From: Candolleomyces eurysporus
Lineage: Eukaryota; Basidiomycota; Agaricomycetes; Agaricales; Psathyrellaceae
Assembly (NCBI GenBank): GCA_027579435.1
Contig: JANBPK010001062.1
Location: forward strand, 1 to 64,000
Length of the DNA stretch: 64,000 nucleotides
Direction of reading: 5' to 3'
Shown: positions 55,074-64,000 of the stretch, piece after piece
Layout: every line of letters starts with the position of its first letter
Position numbering within the stretch: position 1 is the first letter of the stretch
Notes under the pieces: model-generated
What the model saw: only the letters and a program-made list of their open reading frames with translations
Database searches by the model: none
Told to the model about the DNA's origin: nothing
Position numbers and translations under genes: made by a program

Positions 55074-58000
55074 CTACAATCTAGCTCTAGACGAACTCCC
55101 AACCTTCTCCACCATATCCGTCTTTGCTTTCTCGGGTTCACCGTCTTCTGCTGAACCCTTCGCAGCCGCACCTTCCACACCGTGGTGACCCCCCTCAGTG
55201 TCCCCGACCACAGCCAAAAGCGCGGCACGATGTTCGTACCACCATGCCATCGCATACCCTTTCTCTCTATCACCCATGCCCTCTAGTATTTCTCCGAATA
55301 AGGCTTCTACGAGTTCGCGTTTTCTCTTCGTCGTCGTTCCCGTTGTTGTCATCGCCGACGGTAGTGTTGGTGTCGATTCTATGTATGTTGATGCTGTAGT
55401 AGGTTTGACAGTAATAATAATCTTATACACCTCCTCTAAAGCTTTGCCCAACAACTTCAAAGGGAGCGCCGAAAGCGTTGAGATGAGCGTAAGGTGAAGT
55501 CTATGCACCCGGTTCGGACTGGTGTCTTCGTCTCGTGTCGCAGCTCGACCCTTGCCTTTGCCTTTACCAGGGTCGTTATTGGTGAGTTCGTTGGTGGTGA
55601 GCCGGCTCAGAGTATCCAGCAAAAGCTGTACGCAGTACCAAGCCAACGAGAACGTCTCGTCATAGCCCACTCCATCAGGTGCAGTGGCACTTGCGCATGC
55701 GCTCCGGACGAGGGCTGTATATGCCATTCGGAGTTGGGGGGTGGTTAGTTTGCCGTCGACCGAGTTCTGTATGCATGAATTAGTCTCCAATTGAATTTTC
55801 CGTTTTCAAAAAGGTTTTAAGAGGGAGAATAGAATGGGGAAGGGAAGATAACGACAGGGAGTAATACGCACATCAACCAAGCACCCCGCATAAAATGGTA
55901 CAAGCATCTTCACAAACTCCGTTGAGATCATCGTCTTCTTCGGCCCTCCTCTCTTCTTACTTCTAGGATGTGCGTTCGATCTTCCCCTTGATTCGGAGGA
56001 CGAAGGACCCGAACGATCGCTCTCTGCTGCAGCCCGGTCGCGCAGTTGCTGCCCAGGACTCATCGATCTGACTTTGTTAAACCATGCAAACATGGCGTCA
56101 GCCGAGTCGCCATTGCCATCCAAACATTGGGCTGGGTAGGAACGCTGGGATTGTTGCAGCTGTTGCTGTTGCTGGGCATGACACGCGAATATAGCGAGGA
56201 CAGTCGAATGTGCAGATTCGAACGTTTCTCGATGCGATGCGTCGAAGAGGTGTCTGTTACCAAAAGTAGTTGGATTAGGTCCATATAGAGAGATATGGAG
56301 AGCACGACTGACGGATAGCAAACGCCCCACACCCAATTCCGAATACACTCATCACCAAGCACAGGGACCAACTGCTCGATACTTGCAAGCGCAAACGCCT
56401 CTTTCGCCTGTCGAAACGCAACGTTCCCTTCACCCTTTTGTGCTTTCAAGGCTCTGCAGACTTCTTCGACGTATGCTTCCGCTTTCGGGCTGTTGTTACT
56501 GCCTTGACTTCCACCTTCGCCTTCTCCTCCACTACCTATAGCAGCGGAGGAGGACAACGCGTCGGAAAAGGAGGATGGTGACGAGGAAGAGGAGGGTGAA
56601 GCGAGAATATCCAACGCCAGATAAAATGTCTTCTTAAGCTCCTTGAACCCGGTCGAACTTGTGCTCGTCACTCCCCCGAACTGCGATATCACAAAAGCAA
56701 GGTGAGATAGGGTGTATAGAGTTTCAAGGGCAAATGACGAAGAAGAAGGAACTTGATGGGAAGAATTGGTTTTGATGATGGTGGTGGTGATAGCAGGTGG
56801 AGGGATGTAAACAGCTGCGGAAAGCGCAGAGTCGGACACCATTATTATGGTGAATAAGAGTGTTTTGAGGATCGACCACACGGACTTGGAGAGGGCTTTC
56901 GTGTCGGGAGCTGTCCAAAATAATTCATGTTAGAATCACTGACACACTACAACCAGAGTTAAAAGGAAGGTTACCAACTCACCAATCTCAGCATCCGAAA
57001 CGCTCGCCAACGAAGTCGAAATCCAGTCCCTCTCCACTTTCTTCGCCATGTCCCTCAAAGCCTCGAGACAGTGCTCCACGGCTCGCATGTGTTCGTCCAA
57101 ATGGGATGAAGGTAGGTCCAGGAGCAGAGCCAGGACGTTGGCTGTAAACCGAGCGATAGAGGATATGGATGCAGTGAGGGGCGAAGTCTTGATGGAATGG
57201 ATGGTTTGAGCAAATGCTGAGGAGGGGGAGATATGGACACGGTTATCCGGTGTCAGAGTAACCGAAGCCGACACTGAAGACAAGAAAGTCCCCGACTTGA
57301 ACGTCGCACATATCGTCGACGTGAGGATCTGCGAGAGCATGGGTAGCGGCAGAACCTTCAGTTTATCTTGCGGAATGAGAGGGAAGGACTGTGAGGCGAA
57401 TATTAACGCCATAGAAAGCAAGTCTATGAAGGCATAAGTCAGCATCCTAGAGAGACCAAGGGAAAAGACGGACGGAAACGCACCTTGGCCTGCAGGCTGA
57501 AATTCCTTCTCCCACTCTTCAACTCCATGCGCCGACGCCCCAGACGCAAAGCTAAACGCATAAGCGTCCATAACCTCCGCAAGAGCCACAATATCTTCAT
57601 CCTCCACCACCCCTCTCGCTCCGGGGATCTCGAACCTCACCGGGGCCGTCTCCGTCCCCGTCGCAGTCTCCTTCGAGTTCGAGGCCGACGAAGAGCTGCC
57701 GTTGCTGGGATTTCTGGCATGCAGCCGAACATCCTCAACGCCCAACAGCAGCCCATTGCAGCTCGCCAGCCTAAGCACCGGATCCCCGCCCTGCAACCCT
57801 CTAACGACGTCCTTCACCCACGTATCCATCGCCGAACTCAAACTCTGCTTGAACAGCCCTTCTAGGCGACCCAATTTCTCTTCTTCCTTGGAGAGCGCAG
57901 TGAACTTGAGGTGCACCGCATGTCTGAAAGCTGTGGAGAGTGTGTTGAGCTTGTTGTATGTAAGAGGTTGAGAGATGAAGTAGGGTGACGAGATGGCAGT

Positions 58001-58141
58001 GGCTGCTAGCGGCGTTGGGAGAGGTGAGAGAGTGGCAAGGTGGTGTGAGAGGGCTCCTTGGATCGTTTGAGGTGCTAGGGTTGTGTTTGGGTTGTGCAGA
58101 TGGTTGAGAAGGAGTGTGTATCCTCGGTCTTGAGCAGCCAT
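55074..58141 (-). CDS. Large helical protein with PTS1-like C-terminus (Pex8-like candidate)
   Basis: Five exons join cleanly (introns near 57484, 56986, 56312 and 55870). The start at 58141 gives MAAQDRGYTLLLNHLHNPN. The protein, of about 920 residues, is largely alpha-helical with Ser-rich inserts: ERDWISTSLASVSDAEI, FKELKKTFYLALDILASP, a polyglutamine stretch HAQQQQQLQQSQ, then a basic KKRGGPKKT. The tail ends ...SSSRARL, where ARL is an accepted peroxisomal targeting tripeptide (PTS1 variant). A large helical fungal protein ending in a PTS1 resembles peroxin Pex8, a lumenal factor of the import complex. However the length exceeds the usual 600-750 residues, and no family motif was confirmed. 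Treat Pex8 as a hypothesis. The polyQ tract is encoded by CAG/CAA repeats near 56150-56180. Confidence 0.6.
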
Positions 58142-58367
58142 TATGTGGTGGAGGAAGAGATGGAAATATGATGGAAATAGGCTCCGGGAAACGGTAACGC
58201 GGGGAAGAATCACAAGCCGGAGGTCCGATCAATTGGACAGACGCCGGTCAACTGGAGTAGAGTATGCAAGAGTAGGTTGGTATTATGTTGTGTTGCGTGT
58301 GTACAGATGCAGCGACTATGGTACAAGATTCCTTCCTTTGAGGGTATACAGTATGCTATGAATTTCA

Positions 58368-59645
58368 ATCGCTCGTGAGTTCATCATCGCCCGCATCCTC
58401 CGGTGCATCACTCCCAAACTAGAGAACCAAAGCAGAAAATCAGTAATCAACTCTTGGAACCGACTGAATAGAACTGACCTCGGTCTTCCACTCTTGCATT
58501 GCTCTCCGTGTTTCCTGCAGGAGACTATCCCCCATATCATCTTCATCACCTCCAAAGCCCGTCTGTTCGCATAGCAAACAACAGGCTCTCGATAGGGAAT
58601 ACTCTTTACTTCCAATCGCATCGGCCAACTTGATGTTATTCCGTCCACACTCAATCTTATACCTCCTCACGGCATCTGCCATGACCAAGTCGAATCGACT
58701 TAGACATTCCTCTGCTTGTTGTACGGCAACCTCCATCCGGGCGTCTGTCGAACTGTCCTGCGACTCCTCGATGATGGTCATGGTTGCGGGGTATTGCGAA
58801 GAAGATTTGGGGCGACTGGAGGACGTGGCGGAGTCAGGGGACCTGTGTGACCATCTGTCGTGGTGCGAGTCGACTTCCGAGATGAATTCGTCCATGAGTT
58901 GGTAGAGAATGGTGAATGAGAGTCGGCCGAGGCCTGTCACTCGTTTTCGTGTTCCGGGTACTTTCGAACCGAGAAGGTTCTGGTCGTGCAGAAGAGGTTG
59001 ACGTTAGGGGATGGATGGAGAAGGTATTGCTTGATGACGGGACATACCTCAATGGCTGTCACCACGAATTCGAATTCTTGAAGCCACTCGAGGTACAGCT
59101 CGGTTTCAAGTATCTTTTCCTTTGCTTTGTCGAGTCTGGTCTTCACCGAGCTCTTTACACGGAAGAGAATCTTTTGAATGAGTGCCAGTCCGTCACGTTC
59201 CGCTATTCATGCCATTGTCAACGCTCGACCTCACTCAAGGCTACGTATAGAGGACTCACACCGGGGGAACAACTTGACATCCTTAATAACTTGAGCATCG
59301 AGAGCCGTATTCGAGTTACATCTTCGCAGAACAGAAGTCAAGTCATACTCGTCTAGGGACAATGTGCGACGGCCTGGAGAAACAGTGGCGTCAGACCAGG
59401 TCATCGTACGTTGTAGACAAACAAAACTGACGACTCTTGCTAGGAGACCCTGTTATAGGCGACGAGCTGACGACTGTACTGCTTCCCGGGGATCCGAAAT
59501 GGTCATCGACGCTACTGAAACGAAACCTCTTGCTAGGTGGGGTCCAAGGGTCCTCAGTGTCACTCGAATTGCACACATCATGAAGCTTGGACGCTGTCCG
59601 CTTGAAACCCCTCCTTATGGGAGTCGAGAACGACGAGGACGACAT
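58368..59645 (-). CDS. Unknown protein, nuclear-type basic N-terminus, helical body
   Basis: I do not recognise the family. The start at 59645 gives MSSSSFSTPIRRGFKRTASK and then DPWTPPSKRFRF, a basic Ser/Pro region with possible CDK-type sites and nuclear signal. An intron with donor gtttgt near 59430 joins SRQF to CRRTLSLDEYDLTSVLRR and LDAQVIKDVKLFPPAERDG. Two further introns lead to a coiled stretch (KTRLDKAKEKILETELYLEW) and NLLGSKVPGTRKRVTGLGRL. The last helical part is SFTILYQLMDEFISEVDS. A final intron, ending about 58420, gives an acidic tail EFGSDAPEDAGDDELTSD. A chromatin or kinetochore role could be imagined from the charge layout but is unsupported. Exon phases all agree, which supports the model. 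Confidence 0.6.
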
Positions 59646-60219
59646 ATGGAATGATGAGAGGAGGGAAGGGGAACAATGGAGGGTAGGGAGAGCGTGTCAC
59701 AAACAAACAGAGGGACGATGACTGTGATGGCGGCATCTATTTTGGACATGTTTGGCGCGTATCGCGTCGATAAACGAGGTCACGTGGGTAACGCGCTAAT
59801 TCACGGGGCGCGTGTCACGCGATCGACCAGCAGGGAAGGAGGAGCCCCTGTCCAGCTCTCCCTCAGAGGACAAACAGTCGGGGAGGTTGGCCAGCTCCTC
59901 CTCGCGACCATATGGCCAAGGTAGCGCCCGACAACGCCCATGTAGGCGCTTGAAGTCAACAGTGCTGGCGACGGTGGTCACGGAGCGTGGTGATGAGCTC
60001 TGCCGACGGCTGCTTTTGCCTCTTTTGTCTTCTCGTACGAGCCTCATTGCAGATGTCTCCAACTTCATTGAATTGTTGGACGTCCGATACCGCCAGCGCC
60101 CATTCTTGTGATAGGTTCCAAGAGACCTCAATGCCTGCGCGTGGTCGCTGAAACGCAAGGATATCACTATAAATTGTCTCCGGAATGGAGTCCTCAATTG
60201 ACCCAGGTATGCCCTCGTC
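59646..60219. promoter_or_regulatory. Divergent promoter region
   Basis: These 574 bases separate the unknown minus-strand gene and the membrane-anchored F-box gene. A TATA box for the latter lies at 60168. No gene is supported on either strand. Confidence 0.45.
60168..60175 (+). promoter_or_regulatory. TATA box of the 60220 F-box gene
   Basis: Reads TATAAATT, 52 bases before the start codon at 60220 and followed by a pyrimidine-rich segment. Confidence 0.5.
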
Positions 60220-61239
60220 ATGTTTATTAGAGCGCTCTTCTCTTATCTCGTCCCTCGTCCAGAAATCAAGTGGGTTGGATCATGCATCTTTGTAGTCTCC
60301 ATCGTCTACACCTTCCTCATCTCCCGGTTGACCGTCACCCCCACTCCCATCGATATCATCCCCACCCCCGATATCAAACGCGCCAAACGACTGCGGCGCA
60401 TCCACCAAGAATTCGAAGCTAGGCAGCGAAGAATCCGCAAGGGACCTTTCCCCATTGCCGAGCTTCCACCCGAACTCACCCTCCAGATCTTGGGGCATTG
60501 CGCCGAATCCCAATCCACGGTCGCGAATTTAGTGTTGGTGTCCAGACGGGTTCAGGCTTTGACATACGAAGCATGTCTCCCTGGGATGGCGATCCGACTT
60601 GTTGGAGAGCAGCAAGTCGAGTCCTTTGACCGATTCCTCCTTTCTAAATCCCACCTCCTGCCCTACATCCACAATCTCTGGGTTACGCCGCTCCAGGAAA
60701 AGTACTACCCGGCAGCCATCCGCATTTTGAAGAAATGCACAAACGTTCGGTCGTTGGCCGTGAACGGGAGGTTGTTGAAGGAGTCTGTCACTTCCCCATA
60801 TATAGGCTATCGAATTCAGCACACGCATTGTCGGTCCTTGGCCCTCCTCCATACGTCAAGCGAAGGCTGGGCATCTCTCTTCGCCCCTAGCGCCCACCAG
60901 TTCTTGGAGCAGATTACGCATCTAAGAATCGTAGGCGACCGAATCCCGGTGGAATTCAACTTCCCGTTACCCAACCTCCGCTCGTTTTCTTACGTGCTCA
61001 ACCGGAACGTGCCTAATCTTGCGTACGGAGAAAGGATCCTGAAGGACAAGGATGGTTTCCCCAACCTGCACACGGTCGTGTTGACTGGGGAACGCAGAGG
61101 GAAGGGTAGAGGTGCCCGGATCACAAAGCTGAAGGAAACGAAATTGTTCGTGTTTGAAGTCCCGGCTGAACGGACGGATATGCTTATGTGGTGCGATAAC
61201 ACGCATGGGAAGGGGTTTTGGCAGCTCTGCGCCAAATAA
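60220..61239 (+). CDS. F-box protein with N-terminal membrane helix
   Basis: An intron-less frame of 339 residues. The N-terminus is hydrophobic: MFIRALFSYLVPRPE, then a likely membrane helix VGSCIFVVSIVYTFLISRL at about residues 19-37. A basic helix follows (KRAKRLRRIHQEFEARQRRI), then an F-box at about residues 78-115 (PIAELPPELTLQILGHCAES, then LVSRRVQALTYEAC). The rest holds LRR-like strands (HNLWVTPLQ, NVRSLAVNGRLL, ITHLRIVGDRI, LRSFSYVLN). This would place an SCF receptor at a membrane, possibly the ER, in contrast to the soluble F-box proteins elsewhere in this window. The TATA box at 60168 supports this start, so the helix is part of the protein. Confidence 0.75.
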   Translation: MFIRALFSYLVPRPEIKWVGSCIFVVSIVYTFLISRLTVTPTPIDIIPTPDIKRAKRLRRIHQEFEARQRRIRKGPFPIAELPPELTLQILGHCAESQSTVANLVLVSRRVQALTYEACLPGMAIRLVGEQQVESFDRFLLSKSHLLPYIHNLWVTPLQEKYYPAAIRILKKCTNVRSLAVNGRLLKESVTSPYIGYRIQHTHCRSLALLHTSSEGWASLFAPSAHQFLEQITHLRIVGDRIPVEFNFPLPNLRSFSYVLNRNVPNLAYGERILKDKDGFPNLHTVVLTGERRGKGRGARITKLKETKLFVFEVPAERTDMLMWCDNTHGKGFWQLCAK

Positions 61240-61536
61240 CAGACTTTCTATCGTCCATCTAGACTACATTTGGACTATGTACACTAGCATTCAATGTTGT
61301 ATCACTACTATTATCAGACAGATAAGGCGGCCGGCAAAAACCGGAAGAGGCGCAGAGCGGACCAGTGTACGTAAATAAAGCTATATCAAGAGGTCTAGCC
61401 AATCTTTCGGCTTCTCCCCCTCTCAGTGTGACCCCACCCAACTCCAACGACGACCAGCGACGCTGTAAACGACACTACCACAAATCCGACTCGGACGCCC
61501 CGCACTCTAAACCCCGCGCAGTTGCGGGGCAGGGAT
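61240..61536. other. Intergenic region
   Basis: Between the F-box gene and the mitochondrial carrier on the same strand. No gene was recognised; it holds the carrier promoter. Bases 61490-61530 are GC-rich. Confidence 0.4.
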
Positions 61537-63008
61537 ATGGGAGGAGCTCGTCAGGGTAAATGGACAGCAAACAGCATGATCGGTAAGCACTGGAACATTT
61601 TTTCTTTTCAGGGAGGTGAGGTTAATGGTGTCGGTTCGTGGCGTCGTGCAGCTGGGGCTGGCGGTGGCTTAGTAGCTAGCATCGCGACATGCCCTCTCGA
61701 TGTTGTCAAGACTAAATTGCAGGCCCAGAGAGCGGTGCAAGGGCAGGTCGGATATCAGGGGACGTTCGGTACGTCTGGTTTCGCTTCTTGCCCACCGGCT
61801 GGCTGCAGGCACCCGGGTGTGAAGCAGAAGAAGACGGGAACGGAAGGAACTGACGGCTCTTTTGCTTCTCGTTCTTATAGAGACCGTCAAGTATATTCTT
61901 CGACAAAATGGTCTTCGAGGACTTTATCGCGGGCTTGGTCCCACCATTCTTGGTTATCTACCCACCTGGGCCATTTATTTCGCGGTTTACGATGGGATCA
62001 AGACGTATTTTGGGTCTCCACCACCTGGAACCAGCGCTCACGAACGTGAACGTATATATCCGGCGGCTCAGGTCAAGGGGTACCAGCCCGTTATGCGGGA
62101 GCATCCGTGGAGCTTGCATATACTGTCAGCTATGACGGCCGGGGCGACCAGTACGATTTGTACGAACCCTTTGTGGGTTATCAAGACGAGGTTCATGGTA
62201 CGCTTCCATCGTATTTTGGTGTCCTGTGGTGCGCATGGGCTCATCGGAGATGTTTTGGTGTTTTAGACCCAACTCCCCGGTGAAGTTCGTTATCGGCATA
62301 CACTGGACGCCGCCAGGACTATCTATCGGACTGAAGGTCTGAGCGCGTTCTACCGCGGTCTTTTGCCCAGTCTACTCGGTATCCTCCACGTCGCGGTTCA
62401 GTTCCCTCTCTATGAGCAGCTCAAGATTTGGGCCAGTGCGTATCTATATCCTTTTTTTCCCTTTCCGTTGATGCGTGGACTTGTACGCTTATGTGTCCGC
62501 CGCATCTCATCCTTCTCCGAGCCCCGAGTATCCATCCGGGCATCCTCTGAGTCACTCACTAATCATCATTTTTTTCTTTCTGTTTTTAGGAGGCAATTCG
62601 GACAAACCATTATCGAGCAACGCCATCTTGGGGTGCTCTGCCATCGCCAAGATGACCGCATCCATTGCGACGTACCCGCACGAAGTCATCCGAACGCGAT
62701 TGCAAACTCAGCGGAGGCCTCTAGCGGATGATATGTCCTCCGATGGGATTGTCAAGCAGTATCACCATAAAAAGGGTGTTGTGTATATCACGAAGAAGAT
62801 GATTAGGAAAGAAGGGTGGAGGGCGTTGTATAAGGGGTTGTCGGTTAATCTTATAAGGACTGTGCCTAATAGTGCGGTGACGATGTTAACGTGAGTCCTA
62901 CTCATTCATTCGTATTCCCAACCTGCATGGATGACGGCTGATTGGTTTTCTTTTTGTAGATATGAGTTGTTGATGAGGCACTTGGCGAATAAACGGCCTT
63001 CGTCATAG
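61537..63008 (+). CDS. Mitochondrial carrier, NAD+ transporter type (Yia6/Ndt1-like)
   Basis: A six-helix SLC25 carrier of the inner mitochondrial membrane. Three repeats are visible: SIATCPLDVVKTKLQAQ, STICTNPLWVIKTRFM and ASIATYPHEVIRTRLQTQ, each the P-x-[DE]-x-[VI]-[KR]-[TV]-[RK] type; the middle one keeps the W of the NAD/folate/pyrimidine branch (NPLWVIKTR). Other close matches to yeast Yia6 are GPTILGYLPTWAIYFAVYDG, HVAVQFPLYEQLK and RTVPNSAVTMLTYELL. Introns near 61770, 62200, 62437 and 62893 were resolved; the last exon ends ...LANKRPSS. The start is uncertain. The frame from the ATG at 61537 is open through a region that also looks splice-like, and nearby alternatives give introns too short (29 bases). 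NAD+ import is inferred from similarity; folate or FAD transport is less likely. Confidence 0.82.
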
Positions 63009-64000
63009 CACAGGTTGCCTAGTGCTGCTGCGCCGGTTCATACGCTATTCACTTGTCCAACCTACTCCACTTCCCCACCCTCTTCGATCCCGACCCGACC
63101 CGACCGGACGTTGGCTCTACCGTTTTACCCTCCCGAACCATGCTGTATTTGTATCTCGACATAGAAACATATAACGGGAGCACGCTCACGCGTTAGGGCA
63201 CGACGAAAAATGGACGTTTAGACGAATGCTGATGAAGATGACGACCATTCCAATCAGATATCAGCCTTCATTCACTCATTAAATTATCCAACCAAGTACC
63301 TCGCCAACTGACATAACCAGCCAAAGCTCGCCCGCCCTCGCACATGTATGCACGCCACCCACTCTTCCAGTTGAAGCTGCGCTTGCTCTGTCAATGACGA
63401 CGAGGCTTGTCATGGGCAATTATATCACGCAGTGATAGTACGGCCGCGTGGGGTGGAGTTGCGACAAACAAACGCCCTTTGGAGATGCGGGAATGACAAT
63501 GCTTGATTCCCGCACCTATTCAGCCCCTTGACTCGACTTTTGAAGACATGGCGCGTCCCCTNCCCCCCCAATGCTGGTACTTTCGTTCTGCTACCCTCAC
63601 TTACTGACTGCCAACATCAGAACATTCAATATCTGTGTTCACTTAGCATTCCTCTTTTCCTCCTGTCGTACATAGTATATAGCATTTTTTCCNTTTTTTT
63701 TTACAAGGTGTCTTCGTATCGTATCGTATCATATTGTATCCTCGGGAGTACGTATCCGTTCAAATGGTCGGAAGGGGTGTCCTTCACACTGTGCGGTTAT
63801 GTTAATTCCCCTTCATTCTCGACCACGATCCTGACGACTCTCCTCATACCTCAGTCTCGGAGGAGATCAGCTCCGTTCTATGAAACGCCTTGGCAAGGAT
63901 TCGCTTCACATGCTAACCAGAGGCTGCTGACAATGGGCGCCTAACTTTTGACTGGCTTCGCCGCAGTCAGTCCAATCTATCCAGTCTGTCCAGAGTCATG
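63009..64000. other. Terminal intergenic region
   Basis: The last kilobase has no supported gene. A frame at 63528-63944 is low in coding character and contains two Ns. Bases 63690-63745 include a poly-T run and short TATCG-type repeats. Confidence 0.4.

Noticed and set aside
61561..61620. Short first exon for the mitochondrial carrier starting at 61561
   Set aside because: It would need an intron of about 29 bases, below the length of all other introns here, and the phase does not fit.
63528..63944. 138-residue plus-strand frame at the end of the window
   Set aside because: It crosses Ns and a poly-T run, has low-complexity content and no motif.
1..64000. CRISPR array, phage or plasmid features
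   Set aside because: No regularly spaced repeats with spacers exist, and the intron-rich genes show a eukaryotic nuclear origin.

Overview
The window is nuclear DNA of a filamentous basidiomycete, most likely an agaricomycete mushroom-forming fungus. Coding regions are interrupted by many short GT-AG introns (about 48-70 bases). Gene content is typical of that group: large F-box families, sensor-less NACHT NTPases, a DUF4246 protein, an aryl-alcohol-dehydrogenase-type aldo-keto reductase and a DUF4436 membrane protein. No bacterial, viral or plasmid signature and no credible tRNA, rRNA or transposon was seen. All exon joins below were read by eye.

Layout. 1-135: a 40-bp tandem repeat. 489-14474: a ZZ zinc-finger protein (+), an F-box protein (-), a DUF4436 membrane protein (-), a SMYD-type SET/MYND methyltransferase (-) divergent from a DUF4246 protein (+), and two more F-box proteins (-). 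16885-27855: a head-to-tail array of four NACHT NTPase genes (+), with an orphan last exon of a further copy after the third. 28669-36516: a syntaxin-type Qa-SNARE (-), an aldo-keto reductase (+), a Ser/Gly-rich protein with a nuclear-type basic patch (+), and an alpha-helical, possibly MIF4G-like protein (+). 39190-40630: a single-pass membrane protein. 43179-52572: three full paralogues and one decayed relic of an F-box/beta-propeller-like family, all on the minus strand, plus an unrelated unknown gene at 46159-47242. 52803-55052: a fifth NACHT gene, head-to-head with F-box copy C. 55074-63008: a large helical protein ending in a PTS1-like tripeptide, an unknown nuclear-type protein, an F-box protein with an N-terminal membrane helix, and a mitochondrial carrier of the NAD+ transporter type.

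Two gene families dominate: five NACHT NTPases and three to four F-box/propeller proteins. Both look like recent local duplications with decay. The NACHT proteins share a basic N-terminus, a P-loop core, a winged-helix-like part and a short C-terminal domain, but have no WD40, TPR or ankyrin sensor. Copies 2 and 3 have lost different nucleotide-handling residues. F-box proteins normally act as substrate receptors of SCF ubiquitin ligases. A role of these families in non-self recognition or cell-death control is an inference from fungal STAND biology and is not shown by the sequence.

Quality note: the window contains many isolated N characters. At four places inside the NACHT genes, deleting the N restores the frame exactly, so these look like inserted characters. 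Elsewhere (the ZZ gene and the DUF4246 gene) the N stands for a real base. Broken frames near an N should not be read as pseudogenes.
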